Source: Setophaga petechia
Taxonomy: Eukaryota > Chordata > Aves > Passeriformes > Parulidae
Direction of reading: 5' to 3'
Assembly (NCBI GenBank): GCA_024362935.1
Contig: JANCRA010000001.1
Location: 66,058,930 to 66,122,929 of the forward strand
Length of the DNA: 64,000 nt
Part shown: piece after piece, positions 34,385 to 47,605 of the stretch
Layout of the letters: each line of letters opens with the position of its first letter
Numbering within the stretch: the first letter of the stretch is position 1
Program-made: the position numbers and the translations under genes
Notes under the pieces: model-generated
Seen by the model: only the letters and a program-made list of their open reading frames with translations
Told to the model about the DNA's origin: nothing
Database searches by the model: none

Positions 34385-37300
34385 GGTAATGGCTGCACAA
34401 CACTTGCATTGTGGCACAGTTTGCAAACTGATAGAAAACAGTACCTTTCCACTCTCCTGCATTTTCCTTTCCCAGTACAATTCGAATTTTAGGGGTTTTG
34501 GACAACTTTCTTTTACTTCTTGCAAAACACTCTGCAGACCTTCTTGTACCTTCTAAAACACCATGGGAGATGTTTTCTCAGCAGGCAGAGTCTCTGCTTG
34601 TGAAACATTGTGAAAAAGGAATATGCTTAGATGTAGGTGACTAGAGACACTTGCTACAGGACGCTGCAAAGCTAAAGGCTGCAAAAAACTGACATTTTGT
34701 AAGCAGCTAGCAAACTGAGGGAAAACAGTACCTTTCCACTCTCCTGCATTTTCCTTTCCCAGTACAATTCGAATTTTAGGGGTTTTGGACAACTTTCTTG
34801 TACTTCTTGCAAAAGACTCTGCAGACATTCTTGTACCCTTTTAAAAACCATGGGAGCTGTTTTCTCAACAGGCAAAGATTCTCCTTTGGAGATACAGTGA
34901 AAAAGGTATTTGCTTAGATGTAGGTGGCTAGAGGCACTTGCTACAGCGCACTGCAAAGGGAAAGGCTGCACAACACTTGCATTGTGGCACAGTTTGCAAA
35001 CTGATAGAAAACAGTACCCCTGCACTCTCCTGCATTTTCCTTACCCAGCGAAATTCAAATCGAAAGGGTTTTGGACAACTTTCTTTTACTTCTTGCAAAA
35101 CACTCTGCAGACCTTCTTGTACCTTCTAAAACACCATGGGAGATGTTTTCTCAGCAGGCAGAGTCTCTGCTTGTGAAACATTGTTAAAAAGGAATATGCT
35201 TAGATGTAGGTGACTAGAGACACTTGCTACAGGACGCTGCAAAGCTAAAGGCTGCACAACACTGGCATATTGTAAGCAGCTTGCAAACTGAGAGAAAACA
35301 GTACCTTTCCACTCTCCTGCATTTTCCTTTCCCAGTACAATTCGAATTTTAGCGGTTTTGGACAACTTTCTTTTACTTCTTGCAAAACACTCTGCAGACC
35401 TTCTTGTACCTTCTAAAACACCATGGAGATGTTTTCTCAGCAGGCAGTGTTTCTCCTTGCGAGACATTGTTAAAAAGGAATATGCTTAGATGTAGGTCAC
35501 TAGAGACACTTGCTACAGGACGCTGCAAAGCTAAAGGCTGCAAAACACTGACATTTTGTAAGCAGCTTGCAAACTGAGAGAAAACAGTACCTTTCCACTC
35601 TCCTGCATTTTCCTTTCCCAGAACAATTCGAATTTTAGGGGTTTTGGACAACTTTCTTTTACTTCTTGCAAAACACTCTGCAGACCTTCTTGTATCCTTT
35701 TAAAAACCATGGGAGCTGTTTTCTCAACAGGCAAAGATTCTCCTTTGGAGATACAGTGAAAAAGGTACTTGCTAAGATGTAGGTGATTAAAGCCACTTAC
35801 TACAGTGCACTGCAAAGGTAATGGCTGCACAACACTTGCATTGTGGCACAGTTTGCAAACTGATAGAAAACAATACCCCTGCACTCTCCAGCATTTTCCT
35901 TACCCAGCGAAATTCAAATCGAAGGGGTTTTGGACAACTTTCTTGTACTTCTTGCAAAACACTCTGCAGACCTTCTTGTACCTTCTAAAACACCATGGGA
36001 GATGTTTTCTCAGCAGGCAGAGTCTCTGCTTGCGAAACATTGTTAAAAAGGAATATGCTTAGATGTAGGTGACTAGAGACACTTGCTACAGGACGCTGCA
36101 AAGCTAAAGGCTGCACAACACTGGCATTTTGTAAGCAGCTTGCAAACTGAGAGAAAACAGTACCTTTCCACTCTCCTGCATTTCCCTTTCCCAGTACAAT
36201 TCGAATCGAAGGGGTTTTGGACAACTTTCTTTTACTTCTTGCAAAACACTCTGCAGACCTTCGTGTACCTTCTAAAACACCATGGGAGATGTTTTCTCAG
36301 CAGGCAGAGTCTCTGCTTGTGAAACATTGTGAAAAAGGAATATGCTTAGATGTAGGTGACTAGAGACACTTGCTACAGGACGCTGCAAAGCTAAAGGCTG
36401 CACAACACTGGCATTTTGTAAGCAGCTTGCAAACTGAGAGAAAACAGTACCTTTCCACTCTCCTGCATTTTCCTTTCCCAGTACAATTCGAATTTTAGGG
36501 GTTTTGGACAACTTTCTTTTACTTCTTGCAAAACACTCTGCAGAGCTTCTTGTACCTTCTAAAACACCATGGGAGATGTTTTCTCAGCAGGCAGAGTTTC
36601 TCCTTGCGAGATATTGTGAAAAAGGAATATGCTTAGATGTAGGTGACTAGAGACACTTGCTACAAGACGCTGCAAAGCTAAAGGCTGCAAAACACTGACA
36701 TTTTGTAAGCAGCTTGCAAACTGAGAGAAAACAGTACCTTTCCACTCTCCTGCATTTTCCTTTCCCAGTACAATTCGAATTTTAGGGGTTTGGGACAACC
36801 TTCTTTTACTTCTTGCAAAACACTCTGCAGACCTTCTTGTACCTTCAAAAACACCATGGGAGATGTTTTCTCAGCAGGCAGAGTTTCTCCTTGCGAGACA
36901 TTGTGAAAAAGGAATTTGCTTACATGTACGTGACTAGAGACACTTGCTTCAGGACGCTGCAATGCTAAAGGCTGCAAAACACTGACATTTTGTAAGCAGC
37001 TTGCAAACGTAGAGAAAACAGTACCTTTCCACTCTCCTGCATTTTCCTTTCCCAGTACAATTCGAATTTTAGGGGTTTTGGACAACTTTCTTGTACTTCT
37101 TGCAAAACACTCTGCAGACCTTCTTGTACCTTCTAAAACACCATGGGAGCTGTTTTCTCAACAGGCAAAGATTCTCCTTTGGTGATACAGTGAAAAAGGT
37201 ATTTGCTTAGATGTAGGTGATTAGAGGCACTTGCTACAGTGCACTGCAAAGGTAAAGGCTGCACAACACTTGCATTGTGGCACAGTTTGCAAACTGATAG

Positions 37301-40300
37301 AAAACAATACCCCTGCACTCTCCTGCATTTTCCTCACCCAGCGAAATTCAAATCGAAAGGGTTTTGGACAACTTTCTTTTACTTCTTGCAAAACACTCTG
37401 CAGACCTTCTTCTACCTTCTAAAACACCATGGGAGATGTTTTCTCAGCAGGCAGAGTCTCTGCTTGCGAAACATTGTTAAAAAGGAATATGCTTAGATGT
37501 AGGTGACTAGAGACACTTGCTACAGGACGCTGCAAAGCTAAAGGCTGCACAACACTGGCATTGTGGCACAGTTTGCAAACTGATAGAAAACAGTACCTTT
37601 CCACTCTCCTGCATTTTCCTTTCCCAGTACAATTCGAATTTTAGGGGTTTTGGACAACTTTCTTGTACTTCTTGCAAAACACTCTGCAGACCTTCTTGTA
37701 CCCTTTTAAAAACCATGGGAGCTGTTTTCTCAAAAGGCAAAGATTCTCCTTTGGAGATTCAGTGAAAAAGGTATTTGCTTAGATGTAGGTGGTAGAGGCA
37801 CTTGCTACAGTGCACTGCAAAGGTAAAGGCTGCACAACACTTGCATTGTGGCACAGTTTGCAAACTGATAGAAAACAGTACCTTTCCACTCTCCTGCATT
37901 TTCCTTTCCCAGTACAATTCGAATTTTAGGGGTTTTGGACAACTTTCTTTTACTTCTTGCAAAACACTCTGCAGACCTTTTTGTACCTTCTAAAACACCA
38001 TGGGAGATGTTTTCTCAGCAGGCAGAGTTTCTCCTTGCGAGACATTGTGAAAAAGGGATTTGCTTAGATGTAGGTGACTAGAGACACTTGCTACAGGACG
38101 CTGCAAAGCTAAAGGCTGCAAAACACTGACATTTTGTAAGCAGCTTGCAAACTGAGAGAAAACAGTACCTTTCCACTCTCCTGCATTTTCCTTTCCCAGT
38201 ACAATTCGAATTTTAGGGGTTTTGGACAAATTTCTTTTACTTCTTGCAAAACACTCTGCAGACCTTCTTGTACCCTTTTAAAAACCATGGGAGCTGTTTT
38301 CTCAACAGGCAAAGATTCTCCTTTGGAGATACTGTGAAAAAGGTATTTGCTAAGATGTAGGTGATTGAAGGCACTTACTACAGTGTGCTGCAAAGGTAAA
38401 GGCTGCACAACACTTGCATTGTGGCACAGTTTGCAAACTGATAAAAAATAGTACTCCTGCACTCTCCTGCATTTTCCTTTCCCAGCGAAATTCAAATCGA
38501 AGGGGTTTTGGACAACTTTCTTTTACTTCTTGCAAAACACTCTGCAGACCTTCTTGTACCTTCTAAAACACCATGGGAGATGTTTTCTCAGCAGGCAGTG
38601 TTTCTCCTTGCGAGACATTGTGAAAAAGGAATATGCTTAGATGTAGGTGACTAGAGACACTTGCTACAGGACGCTGCAAAGCTAAAGGCTGCACAACACT
38701 GGCATTTTGTAAGCAGCTTGCAAACTGAGGGAAAACAGTACCTTTCCACTCTCCTGCATTTTCCTTTCCCAGTACAATTCGAATTTTAGGGGTTTTGGAC
38801 AACTTTCTTTTACTTCTTGCAAAACACTCTGCAGACCTTCTTGTACTCTTTTAAAAACCATGGGAGCTGTTTTCTCAACAGGCAAAGATTCTCCTTTGGA
38901 GATACAGTGAAAAAGGTATTTGCTTAGATGTAGGTGGTTAGAGGCACTTGCTACAGTGCACTGCAAAGGTAAAGGGTGCACAACACTTGCATTGTGGCAC
39001 AGTTTGCAAACTGATAGAAAACAGTACCTTTCCACTCTCTTGCATTTTCCTTTCCCAGTACAATTCGAATTTTAGGGGTTTTGGACAACTTTCTCTTACT
39101 TCTTGCAAAACACTCTGCAGACCTTCTTCTACCTTCTAAAACACCATGGGAGATGTTTTCTCAGCAGGCAGAGTTTCTCGTTGCGAGATATTGCGAAAAA
39201 GGAATATGCTTAGATGTAGGTGACTAGAGACACTTGCTACAGGACGCTGCAAAGCTAAAGACTTCACAAAACTGGCATTTTGTAAGCAGCTTGCAAACTG
39301 AGAGAAAACAGTACCTTTCCACTCTCCTGCATTTTCCTTTCCCAGTACAATTCGAATTTTAGGGGTTTTGGACAACTTTCTTTTACTTCTTGCAAAACAC
39401 TCTGCAGACCTTCTTGTACCTTCTAAAACAACATAGGAGATGTTTTCTCAGCAGGCAGAGTTTCTCCTTGCGAGGCATTGGTAAAAAGGAATATGCTTAG
39501 ATGTAGGTGACTAGAGACACTTGCTACAGTGCACTGCAATTGTAAAGGCTGCACAACACTGGCATTTTGTAAGCAGCTTGCAAACTGAGAGAAAACAGTA
39601 CCTTTCCACTCTCCTGCATTTTCCTTTCCCAGTACAATTCGAATTTTAGGGGTTTTGGACAACTTTCTTTTACTTCTTGCAAAACACTCTGCAGACCTTC
39701 TTGTACCTTCTAAAACACCATGGGAGATGTTTTCTCAGCAGGCAGAGTTTCCCCTTGCGAGACATTGTTAAAAAAGAATATGCTTAAATGTAGGTGACTA
39801 GAGACACTTGCTACAGGACCCTGCAAAGCAAAGGCTGCAAAACACTGACATTTTGTAAGCAGCTTGCAAACTGAGAGAAAACAGTACTTTTCCACTCTCC
39901 TGCGTTTTCCTTTCCCAGTACAATTCGAATTTTAGGGGTTTTGGACAACTTTCTTGTACTTCTTGCAAAACACTCTGCAGACCTTCTTGTACCCTTTTAA
40001 AAACCATGGGGGCTCTTTTCTCAAAAGGCAAAGTTTCTCCTTAGGAGATACTGTGAAAAAGGTATTTGCTTAGATGTAGGTGGCTAGAGGCACTTGCTAC
40101 AGTGCACTGCAAAGGTAATGGCTGCACAACACTTGCATTGTGGCACAGTTTGCAAACTGATAGAAAACAGTACCTTTCCACTCTCCTGCATTTTCCTTTC
40201 CCAGTACAATTCGAATTTTAGGGGTTTTGGACAACTTTCTTGTACTTCTTGCAAAACACTCTGCAGACCTTCTTGTACCCTTTTAAAAACCATGGGAGCT

Positions 40301-40405
40301 GTTTTCTCAACAGGCAAAGATTCTCCTTTGGAGATACAGTGAAAAAGGTATTTGCTTAGATGTAGGTGACTAGAGGCCTATTCTACAGTGCACTGCAAAG
40401 GTAAT
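34385..40405. repeat. Satellite segment between LTR copies 6 and 7 (21-monomer interval)
   Basis: The LTR-to-LTR distance is 6,562 bp. The first seven monomers match 20.8-22.8 kb. From 35.6 kb on, the segment is the first copy of a 5,992-bp tandem duplication. A private one-base deletion (GCAAAGCAAAGG) lies near 39829, and GGGTTTGGGACAACC near 36787 is shared with 42.78 kb. No gene is present. Confidence 0.92.
34516..36531. repeat. Duplicated block, partner of 20815-22830
   Basis: This is the second copy of the seven-monomer block described at 20815. It begins directly after the LTR-bearing monomer 33683-34515. The one-base-short ACACCATGGAGATG (near 35421) and the GTATCC variant (near 35693) are the clearest shared marks. 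Confidence 0.82.
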
Positions 40406-41613
40406 TGTTGTGGTTTGTTCTGCTCCCCCTCAGTTGTTTTGGCTATGTTTCTGCCCAAGTTTTTCTCCAGTTAAGTGTCAATCGCCTGACCTCTCCTTAG
40501 TTACCATGACAACTAATGTATTCTCTCCATTCTCCACCCCCGGCTTCCTGCCAGTCACTTGGCCCTTCTGCCTCTTTTTCTAGAAATCTCTCACTAGGTC
40601 GTCCAGTGATTGGTTAGGGGGCCGGGGCCCCTCCCTAAGTTCTTCCCCTTTAGTTTTCCTTCCATGTGTATCATTTTTGTAACACCCTTCCCTGGACCCC
40701 CATTTGTTCCTGAATGTTGCCACCCCATACCTCCCACTCTCTTTATAACCTGTTACGGTCCCGCCCTCGGGACCCTCCACTTTTCAGATTCCAGTGGGAG
40801 CACAATAGACCTGACTGCGCCTGACACTGGAGAGTCTCTCCTTCACTTCACCCACGGGCTGAAGCTGAACTGTGGCCACGTCTCTGCTGACTGCAAGCGG
40901 GCTGGCAAGCTTGCCGGGCATCTCTAACATCGGCCAGCCCAACTTCAGGTAATGGCTGCACAACACTTGCATTGTGGCACAGTTTGCAAACTGATAGAAA
41001 ACAGTACCTTTCCACTCTCCTGCATTTTCCTTTCCCAGTACAATTCGAATTTTAGGGGTTTTGGACAACTTTCTTTTACTTCTTGCAAAACACTCTGCAG
41101 ACCTTCTTGTACCTTCTAAAACACCATGGGAGATGTTTTCTCAGCAGGCAGAGTCTCTGCTTGTGAAACATTGTGAAAAAGGAATATGCTTAGATGTAGG
41201 TGACTAGAGACACTTGCTACAGGACGCTGCAAAGCTAAAGGCTGCACAACACTGGCATTTTGTAAGCAGCTTGCAAACTGAGAGAAAACAGTACCTTTCC
41301 ACTCTCCTGCATTTTCCTTTCCCAGTACAATTCGAATTTTAGGGGTTTTGGACAACTTTCTTTTACTTCTTGCAAAACACTCTGCAGACCTTCTTGTACC
41401 ATTTTAAAACACCATGGGAGATGTTTTCTCAGCAGGCAGAGTTTCTCCTTGCGAGACATTGTTAAAAAGGAATATGCTTAGATGTAGGTGACTAGAGACA
41501 CTTGCTACAGGACGCTGCAAAGCTAAAGGCTGCAAAACACTGACATTTTGTAAGCAGCTTGCAAACTGAGAGAAAACAGTATGTTTCCCCTCTCCTGCAT
41601 TTTCCTTTCCCAG
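35622..41613. repeat. Tandem duplication unit a (5,992 bp, includes LTR copy 7)
   Basis: Unit a matches unit b at an offset of 5,992 bp. The offset rises to 6,279 between about 38.1 and 39.7 kb because unit b has one extra monomer near 44.0-44.3 kb. It then returns to 5,993 because unit b lacks one monomer near 45.9 kb. The downstream end of unit a is the recombinant monomer at about 41.6 kb. Confidence 0.85.
40406..40947 (+). mobile_element. Solo LTR, copy 7
   Basis: This LTR is 542 bp with GGTAAT at 40400-40405 and 40948-40953. ATTGG is at 40609-40613 and TTTATAA at 40742-40748. It has GTCCAGTG (C) with GGGAGCAC (G), a combination found only in copies 7 and 8. The left flank is GAGGCCTATTCTACAG, shared only with copy 10. 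Copy 10 has the other allele (G) at the first LTR site, so flank and LTR histories disagree. Confidence 0.88.
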
Positions 41614-44600
41614 AACAATTCGAATTTTAGGGGTTTTGGACAACTTTCTTTTACTTCTTGCAAAACACTCTGCAGACCTTCTTGTATCCTTTTAAAAACC
41701 ATGGGAGCTGTTTTCTCAACAGGCAAAGATTCTCCTTTGGAGATACAGTGAAAAAGGTACTTGCTAAGATGTAGGTGATTAAAGCCACTTACTACAGTGC
41801 ACTGCAAAGGTAATGGCTGCACAACACTTGCATTGTGGCACAGTTTGCAAACTGATAGAAAACAATACCCCTGCACTCTCCAGCATTTTCCTTACCCAGC
41901 GAAATTCAAATCGAAGGGGTTTTGGACAACTTTCTTGTACTTCTTGCAAAACACTCTGCAGACCTTCTTGTACCTTCTAAAACACCATGGGAGATGTTTT
42001 CTCAGCAGGCAGAGTCTCTGCTTGCGAAACATTGTTAAAAAGGAATATGCTTAGATGTAGGTGACTAGAGACACTTGCTACAGGACGCTGCAAAGCTAAA
42101 GGCTGCACAACACTGGCATTTTGTAAGCAGCTTGCAAACTGAGAGAAAACAGTACCTTTCCACTCTCCTGCATTTCCCTTTCCCAGTACAATTCGAATCG
42201 AAGGGGTTTTGGACAACTTTCTTTTACTTCTTGCAAAACACTCTGCAGACCTTCGTGTACCTTCTAAAACACCATGGGAGATGTTTTCTCAGCAGGCAGA
42301 GTCTCTGCTTGTGAAACATTGTGAAAAAAGAATATGCTTAGATGTAGGTGACTAGAGACACTTGCTACAGGACGCTGCAAAGCTAAAGGCTGCACAACAC
42401 TGGCATTTTGTAAGCAGCTTGCAAACTGAGAGAAAACAGTACCTTTCCACTCTCCTGCATTTTCCTTTCCCAGTACAATTCGAATTTTAGGGGTTTTGGA
42501 CAACTTTCTTTTACTTCTTGCAAAACACTCTGCAGAGCTTCTTGTACCTTCTAAAACAACATGGGAGATGTTTTCTCAGCAGGCAGAGTTTCTCCTTGCG
42601 AGATATTGTGAAAAAGGAATATGCTTAGATGTAGGTGACTAGAGACACTTGCTACAAGACGCTGCAAAGCTAAAGGCTGCAAAACACTGACATTTTGTAA
42701 GCAGCTTGCAAACTGAGAGAAAACAGTACCTTTCCACTCTCCTGCATTTTCCTTTCCCAGTACAATTCGAATTTTAGGGGTTTGGGACAACCTTCTTTTA
42801 CTTCTTGCAAAACACTCTGCAGACCTTCTTGTACCTTCAAAAACACCATGGGAGATGTTTTCTCAGCAGGCAGAGTTTCTCCTTGCGAGACATTGTGAAA
42901 AAGGAATTTGCTTACATGTACGTGACTAGAGACACTTGCTTCAGGACGCTGCAATGCTAAAGGCTGCAAAACACTGACATTTTGTAAGCAGCTTGCAAAC
43001 GTAGAGAAAACAGTACCTTTCCACTCTCCTGCATTTTCCTTTCCCAGTACAATTCGAATTTTAGGGGTTTTGGACAACTTTCTTGTACTTCTTGCAAAAC
43101 ACTCTGCAGACCTTCTTGTACCTTCTAAAACACCATGGGAGCTGTTTTCTCAACAGGCAAAGATTCTCCTTTGGTGATACAGTGAAAAAGGTATTTGCTT
43201 AGATGTAGGTGATTAGAGGCACTTGCTACAGTGCACTGCAAAGGTAAAGGCTGCACAACACTTGCATTGTGGCACAGTTTGCAAACTGATAGAAAACAAT
43301 ACCCCTGCACTCTCCTGCATTTTCCTCACCCAGCGAAATTCAAATCGAAAGGGTTTTGGACAACTTTCTTTTACTTCTTGCAAAACACTCTGCAGACCTT
43401 CTTCTACCTTCTAAAACACCATGGGAGATGTTTTCTCAGCAGGCAGAGTCTCTGCTTGCGAAACATTGTTAAAAAGGAATATGCTTAGATGTAGGTGACT
43501 AGAGACACTTGCTACAGGACGCTGCAAAGCTAAAGGCTGCACAACACTGGCATTGTGGCACAGTTTGCAAACTGATAGAAAACAGTACCTTTCCACTCTC
43601 CTGCATTTTCCTTTCCCAGTACAATTCGAATTTTAGGGGTTTTGGACAACTTTCTTGTACTTCTTGCAAAACACTCTGCAGACCTTCTTGTACCCTTTTA
43701 AAAACCATGGGAGCTGTTTTCTCAAAAGGCAAAGATTCTCCTTTGGAGATTCAGTGAAAAAGGTATTTGCTTAGATGTAGGTGGTAGAGGCACTTGCTAC
43801 AGTGCACTGCAAAGGTAAAGGCTGCACAACACTTGCATTGTGGCACAGTTTGCAAACTGATAGAAAACAGTACCTTTCCACTCTCCTGCATTTTCCTTTC
43901 CCAGTACAATTCGAATTTTAGGGGTTTTGGACAACTTTCTTTTACTTCTTGCAAAACACTCTGCAGACCTTCTTCTACCTTCTAAAACACCATGGGAGAT
44001 GGTTTTTCAGCAGGCAGAGTTTCTCCTTGCGAGACATTTTGAAAAAGGAATATGCTTAGATGTAGGTGACTAGAGACACTTGCTACAGGACGCTGCAAAG
44101 CTAAATGCTGCACAACACTGGCATTTTGTAAGCAGCTTGCAAACTGAGAGAAAACAGTACCTTTCCACTCTCCTGCATTTTCCTTTCCCAGTACAATTCG
44201 AATTTTAGGGGTTTTGGACAACTTTCTTGTACTTCTTGCAAAACACTCTGCAGACCTTCTTGTACCTTCTAAAACACCATGGGAGATGTTTTCTCAGCAG
44301 GCAGTGTTTCTCCTTGCGAGACATTGTTAAAAAGGAATATGCTTAGATGTAGGTGACTAGAGACACTTGCTACAGGACGCTGCAAAGCTAAAGGCTGCAA
44401 AACACTGACATTTTGTAAGCAGCTTGCAAACTGAGAGAAAACAGTACCTTTCCACTCTCCTGCATTTTCCTTTCCCAGTACAATTCGAATTTTAGGGGTT
44501 TTGGACAAATTTCTTTTACTTCTTGCAAAACACTCTGCAGACCTTCTTGTACCCTTTTAAAAACCATGGGAGCTGTTTTCTCAACAGGCAAAGATTCTCC

Positions 44601-46398
44601 TTTGGAGATACTGTGAAAAAGGTATTTGCTAAGATGTAGGTGATTGAAGGCACTTACTACAGTGTGCTGCAAAGGTAAAGGCTGCACAACACTTGCATTG
44701 TGGCACAGTTTGCAAACTGATAAAAAATAGTACTCCTGCACTCTCCTGCATTTTCCTTTCCCAGCGAAATTCAAATCGAAGGGGTTTTGGACAACTTTCT
44801 TTTACTTCTTGCAAAACACTCTGCAGACCTTCTTGTACCTTCTAAAACACCATGGGAGATGTTTTCTCAGCAGGCAGTGTTTCTCCTTGCGAGACATTGT
44901 GAAAAAGGAATATGCTTAGATGTAGGTGACTAGAGACACTTGCTACAGGACGCTGCAAAGCTAAAGGCTGCACAACACTGGCATTTTGTAAGCAGCTTGC
45001 AAACTGAGGGAAAACAGTACCTTTCCACTCTCCTGCATTTTCCTTTCCCAGTACAATTCGAATTTTAGGGGTTTTGGACAACTTTCTTTTACTTCTTGCA
45101 AAACACTCTGCAGACCTTCTTGTACTCTTTTAAAAACCATGGGAGCTGTTTTCTCAACAGGCAAAGATTCTCCTTTGGAGATACAGTGAAAAAGGTATTT
45201 GCTTAGATGTAGGTGGTTAGAGGCACTTGCTACAGTGCACTGCAAAGGTAAAGGGTGCACAACACTTGCATTGTGGCACAGTTTGCAAACTGATAGAAAA
45301 CAGTACCTTTCCACTCTCTTGCATTTTCCTTTCCCAGTACAATTCCAATTTTAGGGGTTTTGGACAACTTTCTCTTACTTCGTGCAAAACACTCTGCAGA
45401 CCTTCTTCTACCTTCTAAAACACCATGGGAGATGTTTTCTCAGCAGGCAGAGTTTCTCGTTGCGAGATATTGCGAAAAAGGAATATGCTTAGATGTAGGT
45501 GACTAGAGACACTTGCTACAGGATGCTGCAAAGCTAAAGACTTCACAAAACTGGCATTTTGTAAGCAGCTTGCAAACTGAGAGAAAACAGTACCTTTCCA
45601 CTCTCCTGCATTTTCCTTTCCCAGTACAATTCGAATTTTAGGGGTTTTGGACAACTTTCTTTTACTTCTTGCAAAACACTCTGCAGACCTTCTTGTACCT
45701 TCTAAAACAACATAGGAGATGTTTTCTCAGCAGGCAGAGTTTCTCCTTGCGAGGCATTGGTAAAAAGGAATATGCTTAGATGTAGGTGACTAGAGACACT
45801 TGCTACAGTGCACTGCAATTGTAAAGGCTGCACAACACTGGCATTTTGTAAGCAGCTTGCAAACTGAGAGAAAACAGTACCTTTCCACTCTCCTGCATTT
45901 TCCTTTCCCAGTACAATTCGAATTTTAGGGGTTTTGGACAACTTTCTTTTACTTCTTGCAAAACACTCTGCAGACCTTCTTGTACCCTTTTAAAAACCAT
46001 GGGGGCTCTTTTCTCAAAAGGCAAAGTTTCTCCTTAGGAGATACTGTGAAAAAGGTATTTGCTTAGATGTAGGTGGCTAGAGGCACTTGCTACAGTGCAC
46101 TGCAAAGGTAATGGCTGCACAACACTTGCATTGTGGCACAGTTTGCAAACTGATAGAAAACAGTACCTTTCCACTCTCCTGCATTTTCCTTTCCCAGTAC
46201 AATTCGAATTTTAGGGGTTTTGGACAACTTTCTTGTACTTCTTGCAAAACACTCTGCAGACCTTCTTGTACCCTTTTAAAAACCATGGGAGCTGTTTTCT
46301 CAACAGGCAAAGATTCTCCTTTGGAGATACAGTGAAAAAGGTATTTGCTTAGATGTAGGTGACTAGAGGCACTTGCTACAGTGCACTGCAAAGGTAAT
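40948..46398. repeat. Satellite segment between LTR copies 7 and 8 (19-monomer interval)
   Basis: The LTR-to-LTR distance is 5,993 bp. A recombination junction lies at 41590-41613. Downstream, the class order repeats 35.6-40.4 kb with one monomer gained (about 43.98-44.27 kb) and one lost (about 45.9 kb). No gene is present. Confidence 0.92.
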
Positions 46399-47605
46399 TG
46401 TTGTGGTTTGTTCTGCTCCCCCTCAGTTGTTTTGGCTATGTTTCTGCCCAAGTTTTTCTCCAGTTAAGTGTCAATCGCCTGACCTCTCCTTAGTTACCAT
46501 GACAACTAATGTATTCTCTCCATTCTCCACCCCCGGCTTCCTGCCAGTCACTTGGCCCTTCTGCCTCTTTTTCTAGAAATCTCTCACTAGGTCGTCCAGT
46601 GATTGGTTAGGGGGCCGGGGCCCCTCCCTAAGTTCTTCCCCTTTAGTTTTCCTTCCATGTGTATCATTTTTGTAACACCCTTCCCTGGACCCCCATTTGT
46701 TCCTGAATGTTGCCACCCCATACCTCCCACTCTCTTTATAACCTGTTACGGTCCCGCCCTCGGGACCCTCCACTTTTCAGATTCCAGTGGGAGCACAATA
46801 GACCTGACTGCGCCTGACACTGGAGAGTCTCTCCTTCACTTCACCCACGGGCTGAAGCTGAACTGTGGCCACGACTCTGCTGACTGCAAGCGGGCTGGCA
46901 AGCTTGCCGGGCATCTCTAACATCGGCCAGCCCAACTTCAGGTAATGGCTGCACAACACTTGCATTGTGGCACAGTTTGCAAACTGATAGAAAACAGTAC
47001 CTTTCCACTCTCCTGCATTTTCCTTTCCCAGTACAATTCGAATTTTAGGGGTTTTGGACAACTTTCTTTTACTTCTTGCAAAACACTCAGCAGACCTTCT
47101 TGTACCTTCTAAAACACCATGGGAGATGTTTTCTCAGCAGGCAGAGTCTCTGCTTGTGAAACATTGTGAAAAAGGAATATGCTTAGATGTAGGTGACTAG
47201 AGACACTTGCTACAGGACGCTGCAAAGCTAAAGGCTGCACAACACTGGCATTTTGTAAGCAGCTTGCAAACTGAGAGAAAACAGTACCTTTCCACTCTCC
47301 TGCATTTTCCTTTCCCAGTACAATTCGAATTTTAGGGGTTTTGGACAACTTTCTTTTACTTCTTGCAAAACACTCTGCAGACCTTCTTGTACCTTCTAAA
47401 ACACCATGGGAGATGTTTTCTCAGCAGGCAGAGTTTCTCCTTGCGAGACATTGTTAAAAAGGAATATGCTTAGATGTAGGTGACTAGAGACACTTGCTAC
47501 AGGACGCTGCAAAGCTAAAGGCTGCAAAACACTGACATTTTGTAAGCAGCTTGCAAACTGAGAGAGAACAGTATGTTTCCCCTCTCCTGCATTTTCCTTT
47601 CCCAG
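41614..47605. repeat. Tandem duplication unit b (5,992 bp, includes LTR copy 8)
   Basis: This is the second copy of the 5,992-bp unit. Its first base after the junction is the A of CCCAGAACAATTCG, as at 35622. Its right end, near 47.6 kb, has the non-recombinant order AGTATGTTTCCCCTCTCC followed by CCCAGTACAATTCG. Boundaries are assigned from the junction and are arbitrary within identical sequence. Confidence 0.83.
46399..46940 (+). mobile_element. Solo LTR, copy 8
   Basis: This LTR is 542 bp with GGTAAT at 46393-46398 and 46941-46946. ATTGG is at 46602-46606 and TTTATAA at 46735-46741. It has the C/G haplotype of copy 7 and a private A in CCACGACTCTGC. It is the only copy whose left flank has the generic GAGGCACTTGCTACAG instead of GAGGCCTAT(G/T)CTACAG. 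This suggests that a short stretch left of the LTR was converted by an ordinary monomer. Confidence 0.88.
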
